A DNA stretch of 14,532 nt, taken from contig VBGS01000014.1 of the NCBI GenBank assembly GCA_005889445.1, positions 1 through 14,532 on the forward strand, written 5' to 3'. Positions 8,301-13,574 of the stretch are shown piece by piece (the stretch's first letter is position 1; every line of letters starts with the position of its first letter). The notes below the pieces were generated by a model that saw only the letters and a program-made list of their open reading frames with translations, ran no database searches and was not told the origin of the DNA. The DNA comes from Chloroflexota bacterium. Its GTDB lineage: Bacteria > Chloroflexota > Limnocylindria > P2-11E. Made by a program: the position numbers and the translations under genes.

Positions 8301-9396
8301 CCGGGAAGCACGGGTTTGACCCGTTGATTCGGCCCGACACGGGCGAGGTGTGCCAGTCGTTGATCGTCGTGTCGAACTGCATCCCGGGGTCGCCGCACTG
8401 CCACGCCGCCTCGGCGATCTCGCGCAGGAGCGCGCGCGCCTTCACCGTCTCGAGGACCGTCCCACCGACGCGCGCTGTGAGCGGCCAGTCGTCGTCCGCC
8501 TGCGCCTTCTTCATGAACTCGTCGCTGACGCGCACCGAGTTGTTCGCGTTCTGGAACTGGATCGAGTGCCAGGCTTCGCCGTTGAGGCTCATGTCGTATC
8601 CGGCCTCGCCGAGCGCCCACGCCTTCTTCTCTTCCTTCGCCTTGCACCAGATGAACTCGTGGATGTCAGGGTGATCGGCGTCGAGGATGACCATCTTCGC
8701 GGCGCGGCGCGTCGTCCCGCCCGACTTGATCGAGCCCGCGACGCTGTCTGCCCCACGCATGAAGGACACCGGGCCGGATGCGTACCCGCCACCCGAGAGC
8801 TGTTCTTTCTGCGAGCGGATCCGCGAGACGTTCACGCCCGAGCCCGATCCGCCCTTGAAGATGATCCCTTCGTCGCGGAACCAGTCGAGGATCGAGTGCA
8901 TGTCGTCCTCGACCGAGAGGATGAAGCACGCGCTCGCCTGCTGGGGAACGCCCTCGACACCGATGTTGAACCAGACCGGTGAGTTAAAGGACGCGTGCTG
9001 ATGGACCATGAGGTACTTGAGCTCGTCCGCGAACGTGTCGCGGTCGCTGTCTCTCGCGAAGTAACCGCCGCGCAGGCCGGCATCCGCGATCGTGTCGCTC
9101 ACGCGATCGACCATCTGCTTGACGCTCCACTCGCGCGCGGCCGTACCGAGCTTGCCGCGGAAGTACTTGGAGGCGACGACGTTCGTCGCCGTCTGCGACC
9201 AGAACTTGGGGACCTCGACGCCCTTCTGCTCGAACACGTTGCCGCCCTCGCCTGGGATCACCGAGTCGCGCAGCTCCCACTCGACCTCGTCGTATGGGTG
9301 GACGCCCTGGCGCGTGAAGCGGCGCTCGAAGCGAAGGCCCTTCGCTGCGGTTTCGGCGCGCTGAACGGATTCTTGCCCGATGTCTGCGATCGCCAT
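5380..9396 (-). CDS. nrdJ: Adenosylcobalamin-dependent (class II) ribonucleotide reductase with intein
   Basis: A 1338-residue precursor; removing a 399-residue intein leaves 939, a normal NrdJ size. It reduces ribonucleotides to deoxyribonucleotides in the cytoplasm using a thiyl radical generated from coenzyme B12. Landmarks in precursor numbering: C157 (ASACFIL) as one redox cysteine; FKGGSGSGVN 180-189; NNSVRVSDEFM 285-295; N361-P362, then after the intein C762-S-E764 (the NPCSE active site, with C762 as radical cysteine); C773 in DDSACNLASLNL as the second redox cysteine; LAPTGTISFMMDCDTTGVEP; and a TSCPD-type domain near SLTHKFSIEGHEGYITVGLF. The C-terminal Cys-rich tail (C1312, C1315, C1325, C1328, C1331, C1337) resembles the swinging redox/zinc-ribbon end. 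No N-terminal ATP-cone is evident. The ATG start follows a G6 Shine-Dalgarno (9404-9409) with a 7-nt spacer. It lies downstream of a leader ORF and a probable NrdR-controlled promoter, and ends in a terminator. Confidence 0.96.
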   Translation of the reverse strand: MAIADIGQESVQRAETAAKGLRFERRFTRQGVHPYDEVEWELRDSVIPGEGGNVFEQKGVEVPKFWSQTATNVVASKYFRGKLGTAAREWSVKQMVDRVSDTIADAGLRGGYFARDSDRDTFADELKYLMVHQHASFNSPVWFNIGVEGVPQQASACFILSVEDDMHSILDWFRDEGIIFKGGSGSGVNVSRIRSQKEQLSGGGYASGPVSFMRGADSVAGSIKSGGTTRRAAKMVILDADHPDIHEFIWCKAKEEKKAWALGEAGYDMSLNGEAWHSIQFQNANNSVRVSDEFMKKAQADDDWPLTARVGGTVLETVKARALLREIAEAAWQCGDPGMQFDTTINDWHTSPVSGRINGSNPCFPADARVHTTAGLLPIAELFERVKAEEDIRVYTNLVTGEKPSHGVVASRPVAVMRNGTSPIVRLRFSNGGELRCTPNHRVWTANRGWVEAEKLTMEDDIFLNDAATEPTDARWELPVKVEALARSYRRGGSVITRELPTRWSEGLAELTGHLIGDGDLTATRTEWVYGADDLTNGLLDSHEGLIAEAFGGASRQAMDNGTVQLRVGSQAVRELFLGLGVTSARAPFKRVPTALFTAPQEIQAAFLRGLFGADGCVSRIEDGKGTRYVGLGSHSEALLKDVQKLLSAFGVRGRIYNNSDGGPAAFTYTRVSGEAVTYDSGPGYDLRITGSDTDRFAEWIGFSSPRKQQELEILLQQVTRYQTKPTTRLSSREFDGQAVVYNLTEPLNHSYIVDGVVVANCSEYMSIDDSACNLASLNLLRFVHSDGEFEVDRFRAAVDVVFTAQEILVGYSDYPTPKIAENARTHRQLGLGYANLGALLMQRGLPYDSDQGRAYGAAITALMTGSAYAQSARLAGAVGTYEAYPKNKDAHDRVMQMHRLHAYRIRDELLPASLLSAARQAWDDVIAFGRDNGYRNAQASVLAPTGTISFMMDCDTTGVEPDIALVKYKKLVGGGMLKLVNGTVPAALRRLGYTETEAGTITTYIEQYGTIEGAPGLRADDLPVFDCAFKPQNGERTIHHTGHIKMMGAVQPFISGAISKTVNLPEAASVDDVADAYIEAWQNGLKAIAIYRDGSKKVQPVNTSNKETNSKSTAPTETVVERIVEVARPPRRRLADTRASLTHKFSIEGHEGYITVGLFDDRTPGELFVTMAKEGSTLSGMMDAFGLSISLALQYGVPLPHLVEKFAHMRFEPSGWTGNPEIGFAKSIVDYVFRWIGNRFLSEQDRAELGLVRTTEVADPPAQQQLLDRVVQLATAQSEPATTNGNGHATASPAQATGYKRLNSTPDAPPCPRCGWLTVRNGTCHKCENCGETTGCS
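7114..8310 (-). mobile_element. Intein with LAGLIDADG homing endonuclease, in NrdJ
   Basis: 399 in-frame codons between extein ...GSNP and CSEYM... . Splicing blocks are present: Cys1 with CFPADARVHTTAGLLPI (block A); GELRCTPNH at intein residues 71-79 (block B, TxxH); and VVYNLTEPLNHSYIVDG ending in Ala398-Asn399 (blocks F and G), followed by Cys+1. The penultimate residue is Ala rather than the usual His. Two LAGLIDADG-like motifs, LTGHLIGDG (149-157) and LRGLFGADG (246-254), keep their acidic residues (D156, D253), with a Lys/Arg-containing segment between them (FKRVPTALF). The endonuclease therefore looks intact and potentially mobile. Family knowledge: it self-splices from the precursor, and the endonuclease cuts intein-free nrdJ alleles. 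Base composition resembles the host gene, so there is no obvious sign of recent arrival. Confidence 0.95.
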
Positions 9397-9408
9397 GTTC
9401 GTGCCCCC

Positions 9409-9507
9409 CTAGAAAGCCGTGATCGCGCCGCCGGTGAGGAAGCCGCGATAAAGAAGGAGGAGAAGCCTTTTCACGAGGGCTGCCGACGCGTGTGTCCGAC
9501 GGGTCAT
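9409..9507 (-). CDS. Small leader ORF upstream of nrdJ (32 aa)
   Basis: ATG at 9505-9507, 32 codons, TAG at 9409-9411. It starts MTRRTHASAA, continues LVKRLLLLLY (residues 11-20), and ends RGFLTGGAITAF: basic, then hydrophobic. I do not recognise a family. Support comes from signals: a near-perfect Shine-Dalgarno AAGGAGGG (9513-9520) lies 5-6 nt before the ATG, better than that of nrdJ, and the stop codon adjoins the G6 ribosome site of nrdJ 12 nt before its start, so translational coupling is likely. It could be a regulatory leader peptide or a small membrane-binding protein. Five consecutive Leu codons (CTT CTC CTC CTT CTT, residues 15-19) can pair with the ORF's own Shine-Dalgarno. Confidence 0.5.
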   Translation of the reverse strand: MTRRTHASAALVKRLLLLLYRGFLTGGAITAF

Positions 9508-9522
9508 GTGGACCCTCCTTCT
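9452..9522 (-). promoter_or_regulatory. Possible Shine-Dalgarno-sequestering stem in the nrdJ leader
   Basis: In the minus-strand transcript, AGAAGGAGG (9522-9514), which contains the leader ORF's Shine-Dalgarno, is exactly complementary to CCTCCTTCT (9460-9452), which lies in the leucine codons of the same ORF. That is nine Watson-Crick pairs around a ~53-nt loop, with a few wobble or flanking pairs possible. Ribosomes moving through the leader would open the stem. Sequence complementarity is certain; the regulatory role is inference. Confidence 0.4.
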
Positions 9523-9531
9523 CTTCCAACA

Positions 9532-9547
9532 CCACTACATCTTGGTG
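9532..9547 (-). promoter_or_regulatory. NrdR-box-like site (start-proximal)
   Basis: Plus-strand core CTACATCTTG (9535-9544) matches the CwAtATaTwG core of the NrdR box consensus at 8 of 10 positions. It sits inside a longer dyad, ACACCA (9529-9534) and TGGTGT (9543-9548). Together with the second site 31 bp away and the RNR target gene, it is a convincing candidate operator for the ATP/dATP-sensing repressor NrdR. No nrdR gene is in this window. Confidence 0.65.
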
Positions 9548-9562
9548 TCACCGCCCTGGCAG

Positions 9563-9578
9563 ACCCAACATCTAGTCA
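9563..9578 (-). promoter_or_regulatory. NrdR-box-like site (promoter-proximal)
   Basis: Plus-strand core CAACATCTAG (9566-9575) matches CwAtATaTwG at 8 of 10 positions. The 31-bp centre-to-centre distance to the other site is three helical turns, the spacing expected for paired NrdR boxes. It lies just downstream of the predicted transcription start, as expected for a repressor operator. Confidence 0.65.
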
Positions 9579-9591
9579 GCGCAGGAGGCTG

Positions 9592-9619
9592 ACCATAGCC
9601 GCCTGAGCGTGGATGTCAA
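9592..9619 (-). promoter_or_regulatory. Sigma-70-type promoter of nrdJ
   Basis: On the minus strand, a perfect -35 TTGACA (9614-9619), a 16-bp spacer, and -10 TATGGT (9592-9597; 4 of 6 consensus). The predicted start at about 9585 gives a ~78-nt leader before the small ORF and puts both NrdR-like boxes just downstream of the start. Confidence 0.65.
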
Positions 9620-9688
9620 GGACGGGCCGCAATCAGAAGACCCGGTCCCATATCTGGTATCGCACGGGATGCGAACACTCCGCCGGCC

Positions 9689-9706
9689 GCGCCCGAATAC
9701 GGGCGC
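9689..9706 (-). terminator. Hairpin downstream of the aminotransferase gene
   Basis: A perfect 7-bp inverted repeat, GCGCCCG (9689-9695) and CGGGCGC (9700-9706), with an AATA loop, 7 nt past the aminotransferase stop. No U-tract follows, so termination strength is uncertain. It separates this operon from the nrdJ promoter. Confidence 0.45.
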
Positions 9707-9713
9707 AACGGGG

Positions 9714-10994
9714 TCAGGCGGGGGCGCCCACCAGGATCGACCGCGCCGCTTCGACGAAGCTGCGCATGCCTTTTCGCAGGTCGTCTTCCTTGATGTTGAG
9801 CGCGGGGATGAACCGCACGACCTGATCGTGGAAGCCGCAGCTGATGAGCAGCACGTCGCGCTCGAGGGACGCCGCGATCGCCGCCTTCGCGACGGTCTTG
9901 TTATCAAATTCGGCCGCGACCATAGCGCCGAACTGGCGGATCTCGCGAAGTCGCGGATGCGAGCGGAGTGGCGCGAGCTCCTCGACCATGATCGTGCCAA
10001 GGACCTCGGCACGTGCGACGAGACCTTCGTCGCGGATGACCTCGAGCGTCGCCAGTCCCGACGCGCAAGACACCGGGTTGCCGCCGAAGGTTGAACCGTG
10101 CGTGCCGGTGCGCCAGTGCTCCATTCGCTCGCGCGTCGCCACGACGGCCCCGAGCGGCAATCCGCCGCCGAGCGCCTTCGCGAGAGTCATCACGTCGGGC
10201 GTCACGCCGACCTTCTGGGCGGCGAACCACGCGCCGGTCCGTCCCATGCCCGTCTGCACCTCGTCGAAGACAAGCAGCGCGCCGATCTTCGTCGCGAGCT
10301 CGCGCAACCGGCGCAAGAAACTCGCGGGCGCAGCGATGTAACCACCCTCACCGAGGACCGGCTCGATCACGATCGCGGCGACGTGCTCCGGCGGGACCTC
10401 GTGCTCGAGCATCATCTCGAGCTCGGCGAAGCAGTGGGCCTCACAGGCCTCCATGTCGTGAGCCTCGGGAAGCGCGCACGCCAAGGGGTACGGGAACGGC
10501 GCGACGTAGACCTCTGGCAGCAGCGCGCCGTAGCCGCGACGGTACTGCGACTTCGACGTCGTGAGCGTCGCGGCGCCAACGGTGCGACCGTGGAACCCGC
10601 CGCGGAACACGATGATCGCTTCGCGTCCGGTCGTCTGCCGCGTCAGCTTGATCGCGCCCTCGACGGCCTCGGCGCCGCTGTTGCCGAAGAAGACGCTGTC
10701 GAGTCCGCGGGGTGTGATCGTCGCGAGCGCCTCGGCGAGCGCGATGCTGGACTCGTACTTCGCGACACCGGCGGAGATGTGCATGAGGCGCTGCGCCTGC
10801 GTGGTGACCGCTTTCACGACCTTCGGATGCGCGTGACCGACGGCGGTCACGGCGATCCCGCAGGTGAGGTCGAGCACGCGCCGACCGTCCGCCGTGAACA
10901 ACCAGCTCCCCTCCCCCCGATCGATCTCGAGCCACGTGTAGTGACCGAGGACCGGAGGAAGGACGCGACGCGCTCGGGCTTCGAAGTCGCTCAT
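9714..10994 (-). CDS. gabT: Class III PLP-dependent aminotransferase, 4-aminobutyrate aminotransferase-like
   Basis: 426 residues, the normal length for the family. Seen: PLP phosphate-binding GNSGAEAVEGAIKLTR (104-119); the aromatic/His stretch FRGGFHGRT (130-138); IEPVLGEGG (210-218); the cofactor Asp in LVFDEVQTGMGRTG (D244, Q247); Schiff-base Lys273 in LAKALGGGLPLGAVV; and HGSTFGGNPVSCASG. The enzyme moves an amino group from a terminal (omega) amine such as GABA to 2-oxoglutarate. Assignment to GABA rather than acetylornithine or another omega-amine is by overall resemblance only. The ATG has a weak ribosome site and begins 16 nt after the stop of the 191-aa gene, so it is probably the last gene of that operon. 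A metabolic enzyme behind two signalling-like genes is unexpected. Confidence 0.88.
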   Translation of the reverse strand: MSDFEARARRVLPPVLGHYTWLEIDRGEGSWLFTADGRRVLDLTCGIAVTAVGHAHPKVVKAVTTQAQRLMHISAGVAKYESSIALAEALATITPRGLDSVFFGNSGAEAVEGAIKLTRQTTGREAIIVFRGGFHGRTVGAATLTTSKSQYRRGYGALLPEVYVAPFPYPLACALPEAHDMEACEAHCFAELEMMLEHEVPPEHVAAIVIEPVLGEGGYIAAPASFLRRLRELATKIGALLVFDEVQTGMGRTGAWFAAQKVGVTPDVMTLAKALGGGLPLGAVVATRERMEHWRTGTHGSTFGGNPVSCASGLATLEVIRDEGLVARAEVLGTIMVEELAPLRSHPRLREIRQFGAMVAAEFDNKTVAKAAIAASLERDVLLISCGFHDQVVRFIPALNIKEDDLRKGMRSFVEAARSILVGAPA

Positions 10995-11010
10995 GCGTGA
11001 TCCACTCTAT

Positions 11011-11586
11011 CTATCCGGGACGGCGCTCGTCGGATTCCGAGCTCACCAGGATCTGCAGAGTCGCGCGGTCCTCGCCGATCACCCGCACGCGGTACCCCGG
11101 CACGCCGCTACGCAGTGCGGTGGCCAGACGGTCCTGCCCCTGGTAGGTGACGCGCACTTTGAGGACGCCGTGACGGTAGTACTCGGTACGGAGCTGTCCC
11201 ACGCCCTTGACCTTGCGAAGCGCGAGCTCGAAGCGGTGCCAGTCGTCCGGCGTTGGCAGTGGGGTCGCGACGAGATCGACCTCGCCGGGGCCTGGCGCCG
11301 TCCGCTGCGAGGGGATCGCGGGCTCGGGCTTCTCGTTCTCGTCGGTGAGCGCCTTCTTGATGAGGTCGCGTTGCTCGCGATCTTCGCGGGTCGGGATCAG
11401 CCGCGGTTTTGGCGCGGCGGGGATCGGCCCGTCGAATCGTTGCTGTGGCTCGGCCGGAGGCGGCGGCTCCTGCGCCGACTTCTTGGACGGCGCTTCTCCC
11501 GGGGGTTGACGCGCGCCGATCCGCGAGAGGAGATCAACGACGTCTTCGGGCTTTTTCTTTTTGTCCTCTTTCGGCTCTTTCGGCAT
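11011..11586 (-). CDS. Unknown 191-aa protein with a small C-terminal alpha/beta domain
   Basis: I do not recognise the family. Residues 1-100 are low-complexity: Lys/Glu-rich at the start (PKEPKEDKKKKPEDVVDLLS), then Pro-rich and charged, probably disordered. Residues 103-182 look like a compact beta-alpha-beta domain (VDLVATPLPTPDDWHRFE, GVGQLRTEYYRHGVLKVRV, GYRVRVIGEDRATLQILV). Its layout resembles the last 89 residues of the divergently transcribed coiled-coil protein (strand, P-x-P, helix, LR/IR-T-x-Y-x-R, strand, helix, strand). There is no signal peptide or membrane segment. The ATG lies 2 nt after the stop of the receiver-like gene, with GAGGG as ribosome site, so the two are tightly coupled; the aminotransferase follows after 16 nt. 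The domain may bind a partner or ligand. Confidence 0.78.
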   Translation of the reverse strand: MPKEPKEDKKKKPEDVVDLLSRIGARQPPGEAPSKKSAQEPPPPAEPQQRFDGPIPAAPKPRLIPTREDREQRDLIKKALTDENEKPEPAIPSQRTAPGPGEVDLVATPLPTPDDWHRFELALRKVKGVGQLRTEYYRHGVLKVRVTYQGQDRLATALRSGVPGYRVRVIGEDRATLQILVSSESDERRPG

Positions 11587-11588
11587 CC

Positions 11589-12023
11589 CTACCCTCGAAC
11601 CACGATGGCAGCGAGCGCGAGCGCGGTGACGAGCGCCGCAGCCGCGGCGAGCAGCACCAGTTTCGCCTTGCCCACGTCGCGGATCCGCGCACCCGGGCGG
11701 AGCGCACGCTCGATCGCGATGCGCAGGTCCTCCGCGGTCGCGTCCTTGCGGAGCCAGCCGCGGCCCTTCGGAAGTCCCGTCGCGAGACGGGCGCCGTCCG
11801 CCTCGTTGCCCGAGAGCACGATCGCCGGCATGGTCAAAGTGTCCGCCTTGCCGGTCTCAATGAGGAGTCCGTCAACGAGCGCCAGATCCGCGGCCCAACG
11901 GTCCGCTTCCGCCGTTCGTAGGTGATCGAGCGACTGCACGCGTCTTGTTTCATACCGACCCTCGATGCGGAGCAAAGTCTCCAGAGCGGCGCCGATGCTC
12001 GGGTGCCCGACGATAAGCAGCAC
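11589..12023 (-). CDS. Receiver-like domain with C-terminal membrane anchor
   Basis: About 144 residues from a GTG at 12021-12023. The fold signature is that of a response-regulator receiver: VLLIVGHPSIGAALETLL, then LALVDGLL with the phospho-acceptor-position Asp51, then AIVLSG (S71), then GWLRKDATAEDLRIAIERAL with Lys93. The acidic pair after strand 1 (normally DD or ED) is replaced by Gly-His, so Mg2+ binding and phosphorylation may be lost. Residues about 121-142 (AKLVLLAAAAALVTALALAA) form a transmembrane helix at the extreme C-terminus, with no output domain. Coding character reaches up to about 12041, but no standard start exists there, so the true start is uncertain. It is first in an operon with the 191-aa protein and the aminotransferase, and divergent from the coiled-coil gene. 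Confidence 0.7.
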   Translation of the reverse strand: MLLIVGHPSIGAALETLLRIEGRYETRRVQSLDHLRTAEADRWAADLALVDGLLIETGKADTLTMPAIVLSGNEADGARLATGLPKGRGWLRKDATAEDLRIAIERALRPGARIRDVGKAKLVLLAAAAALVTALALAAIVVRG

Positions 12024-12080
12024 TTTCGGCCGCGTGATGACGCTGAATTCTGCCTTTCCCGGGCATATTCGTATACGCTC
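12024..12080. promoter_or_regulatory. Divergent promoter region with CGTATACG palindrome
   Basis: A ~57-bp gap between oppositely oriented genes, AT-richer than its surroundings. It contains CATATTCGTATACG (12064-12077) with the perfect palindrome CGTATACG (12070-12077). On the plus strand TATTCG at 12066-12071 could serve as a -10 for a nearly leaderless transcript starting at the TTG of the coiled-coil gene. On the minus strand TATACG or GAATAT could serve the receiver-like operon. No good -35 is seen on either side. Confidence 0.35.
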
Positions 12081-13565
12081 TTGGACCGCGTCAGCGAGCT
12101 CACCAAGCGCGTCGCCACGCTCGAGTCTGAGCTCGACGCCGCCCGCAAGCGGGTCACCGTTTACGAAGAGTTCGACGCCACGGTCCGCGACGCCCTGGCC
12201 GGCGCGCTCCGGGCCGCGCACCAGATCCGCGCTCGGGCCGAAAATGCGGCGCAGCAGATCCTCGAGCAGGCGCGCGAGGAGCGGAAGATGCTCCTCAAAG
12301 AGATCGAGCGGCTTCGCGAGGAGCGGGACGGTCTCGTCGACGAGATCGCCTCGACCCGGAGGAGCGGCTTCTCCGCGCTGCGGGGCCCGCGACGCGAGGC
12401 AGCGGCCGAGCGGCCCGTGGAAGAGACCGCGGCCGACGCCCGCCAGCAAGCGGCCGAGGCCCTGCGCGGCGTCTTCACCGAGCTCCTCGAGGACATCCGT
12501 CGTCAGGCGGGCGCCGCCGCTGACGCGGCGCGCGAGGCGAACGCCGCGGCTGCGCAGGCGCGCGCCGCGCAGGAGGAAGCTCGCCGCGCCTCGGAGGCGC
12601 AGCGTCAGGCCGAAGCGGAACGGGCGACCGAGGCGGCACGTGCCGCCGAGCTCGCACGTCGTGCGAACGAGGAAGCCGCGCGCGCCGCCGAAGAGGCACG
12701 CCGTGCCGCCGACGCGCAGCGCGAAGCACAGGTCGCAGCCGACGCGGCACGCGCCGCCGAGACCCAGCGCGCCGCTGAGGCCGCGCGTCAGGCGGAGGCG
12801 GCGATGCGCGCTGCGCAGGACGCGCAGCGAAAAGTGGACGCGGAGCGTTCGGCCGCGGAAGCGGAACGTACGGCGGCGCGCGCCGAGGAAGCGCGCCGCC
12901 TCGAAGAGGGGCGGCGTCTGGAGGAGGAGCGTCGCGCCCAGCAGTGGCGCGACGAGGCCGACCGCCGTTCGGCCGAGCGACGCGCTGAAGAGGAGCGGAT
13001 CGCCGAGTCCACACGCGCTGCCGAAGCGGCCGCACGGGCGGCCCAAGACGCGGCGCGCGCGGCTGAGGCAGCTCGTGCCGCACAGGCGATTCCCAGGCTC
13101 GAGGAAGAGGAGCTTTTCCAGGCTCCGCCGGCGACGTTCGCGGAGTCCCCCGCCACGCCCGCGGAGCCGCCGGCGACGTTCGCCGAGGCGTCCGCTGCCC
13201 CCGATCTGTTCGTTGTTGAGCGGGAGCGCACCGAAACGGTGGCGGAACCGGAGCAAGTCACTCCAGAGAGGGAAGAGCCAGCGGCGCCCAGCAGCAACAT
13301 TGTCCTGATGCTTTCGCCCGTCCCGTCGTTCGCGCGCCTCGTCGACATCGAGCGTCGTATCCAGGCCCTGGCGCAGATCCGTACGCTCTACGTACGCGAC
13401 TTCCGGGGAGGGACCGCCACGCTCGCGCTGGGTCTGCGCGTTCCCATGTCCGTCGACGAGCTCTGGGCCGCGATGGCGGCCCTCGAGCAGCCGCGACTCG
13501 CAATGCTGCGAAGCGGTGGCAATACGTTGGAGCTGCGGATCGAGGGCGAGGCCGGCGTCGCCTAG
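12081..13565 (+). CDS. Long Ala-rich coiled-coil protein, DivIVA-like N-terminus, C-terminal alpha/beta domain
   Basis: 494 residues from TTG 12081. An upstream ATG at 11922 is open but would add codons that are antisense to the receiver-like gene. Residues 1-95 are a coiled coil beginning LDRVSELTKRVATLESELDA and continuing ALRAAHQIRARAENAAQQIL, reminiscent of DivIVA/GpsB-type proteins. Residues about 120-345 are a very long Ala/Arg/Glu helix (RAAEEARRAADAQREAQ-like repeats). A Pro/Ala linker repeats ATFAE, and residues 406-494 form a small alpha/beta domain (NIVLMLSPVPSFARL, IRTLYVRDFRGGTATLALGL, NTLELRI) like that of the 191-aa protein. There is no signal peptide or membrane segment. The role is unknown; a scaffold at the membrane or division site is a guess. 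The GAF gene follows 9 nt later, probably in the same transcript. Confidence 0.8.
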   Translation: MDRVSELTKRVATLESELDAARKRVTVYEEFDATVRDALAGALRAAHQIRARAENAAQQILEQAREERKMLLKEIERLREERDGLVDEIASTRRSGFSALRGPRREAAAERPVEETAADARQQAAEALRGVFTELLEDIRRQAGAAADAAREANAAAAQARAAQEEARRASEAQRQAEAERATEAARAAELARRANEEAARAAEEARRAADAQREAQVAADAARAAETQRAAEAARQAEAAMRAAQDAQRKVDAERSAAEAERTAARAEEARRLEEGRRLEEERRAQQWRDEADRRSAERRAEEERIAESTRAAEAAARAAQDAARAAEAARAAQAIPRLEEEELFQAPPATFAESPATPAEPPATFAEASAAPDLFVVERERTETVAEPEQVTPEREEPAAPSSNIVLMLSPVPSFARLVDIERRIQALAQIRTLYVRDFRGGTATLALGLRVPMSVDELWAAMAALEQPRLAMLRSGGNTLELRIEGEAGVA

Positions 13566-13574
13566 GGGACCCGC

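Noticed and set aside
9397..9640. Cobalamin riboswitch in front of the B12-dependent RNR.
   Set aside because: No B12-box-like sequence and no room for the large conserved core. The region is filled by the promoter, NrdR-like boxes and the leader ORF.
11922..12080. Upstream ATG extension of the coiled-coil gene (53 extra codons).
   Set aside because: The extension overlaps the receiver-like gene on the other strand and has no coding character. Coiled-coil sequence begins exactly at the TTG at 12081.
11589..13256. A 555-codon open frame on the minus strand spanning the coiled-coil gene.
   Set aside because: Only its last ~150 codons are real (the receiver-like gene). The rest is antisense to Ala/Arg/Glu-rich repeats, which leave the opposite frame open and give Leu/Arg/Gly-rich nonsense.
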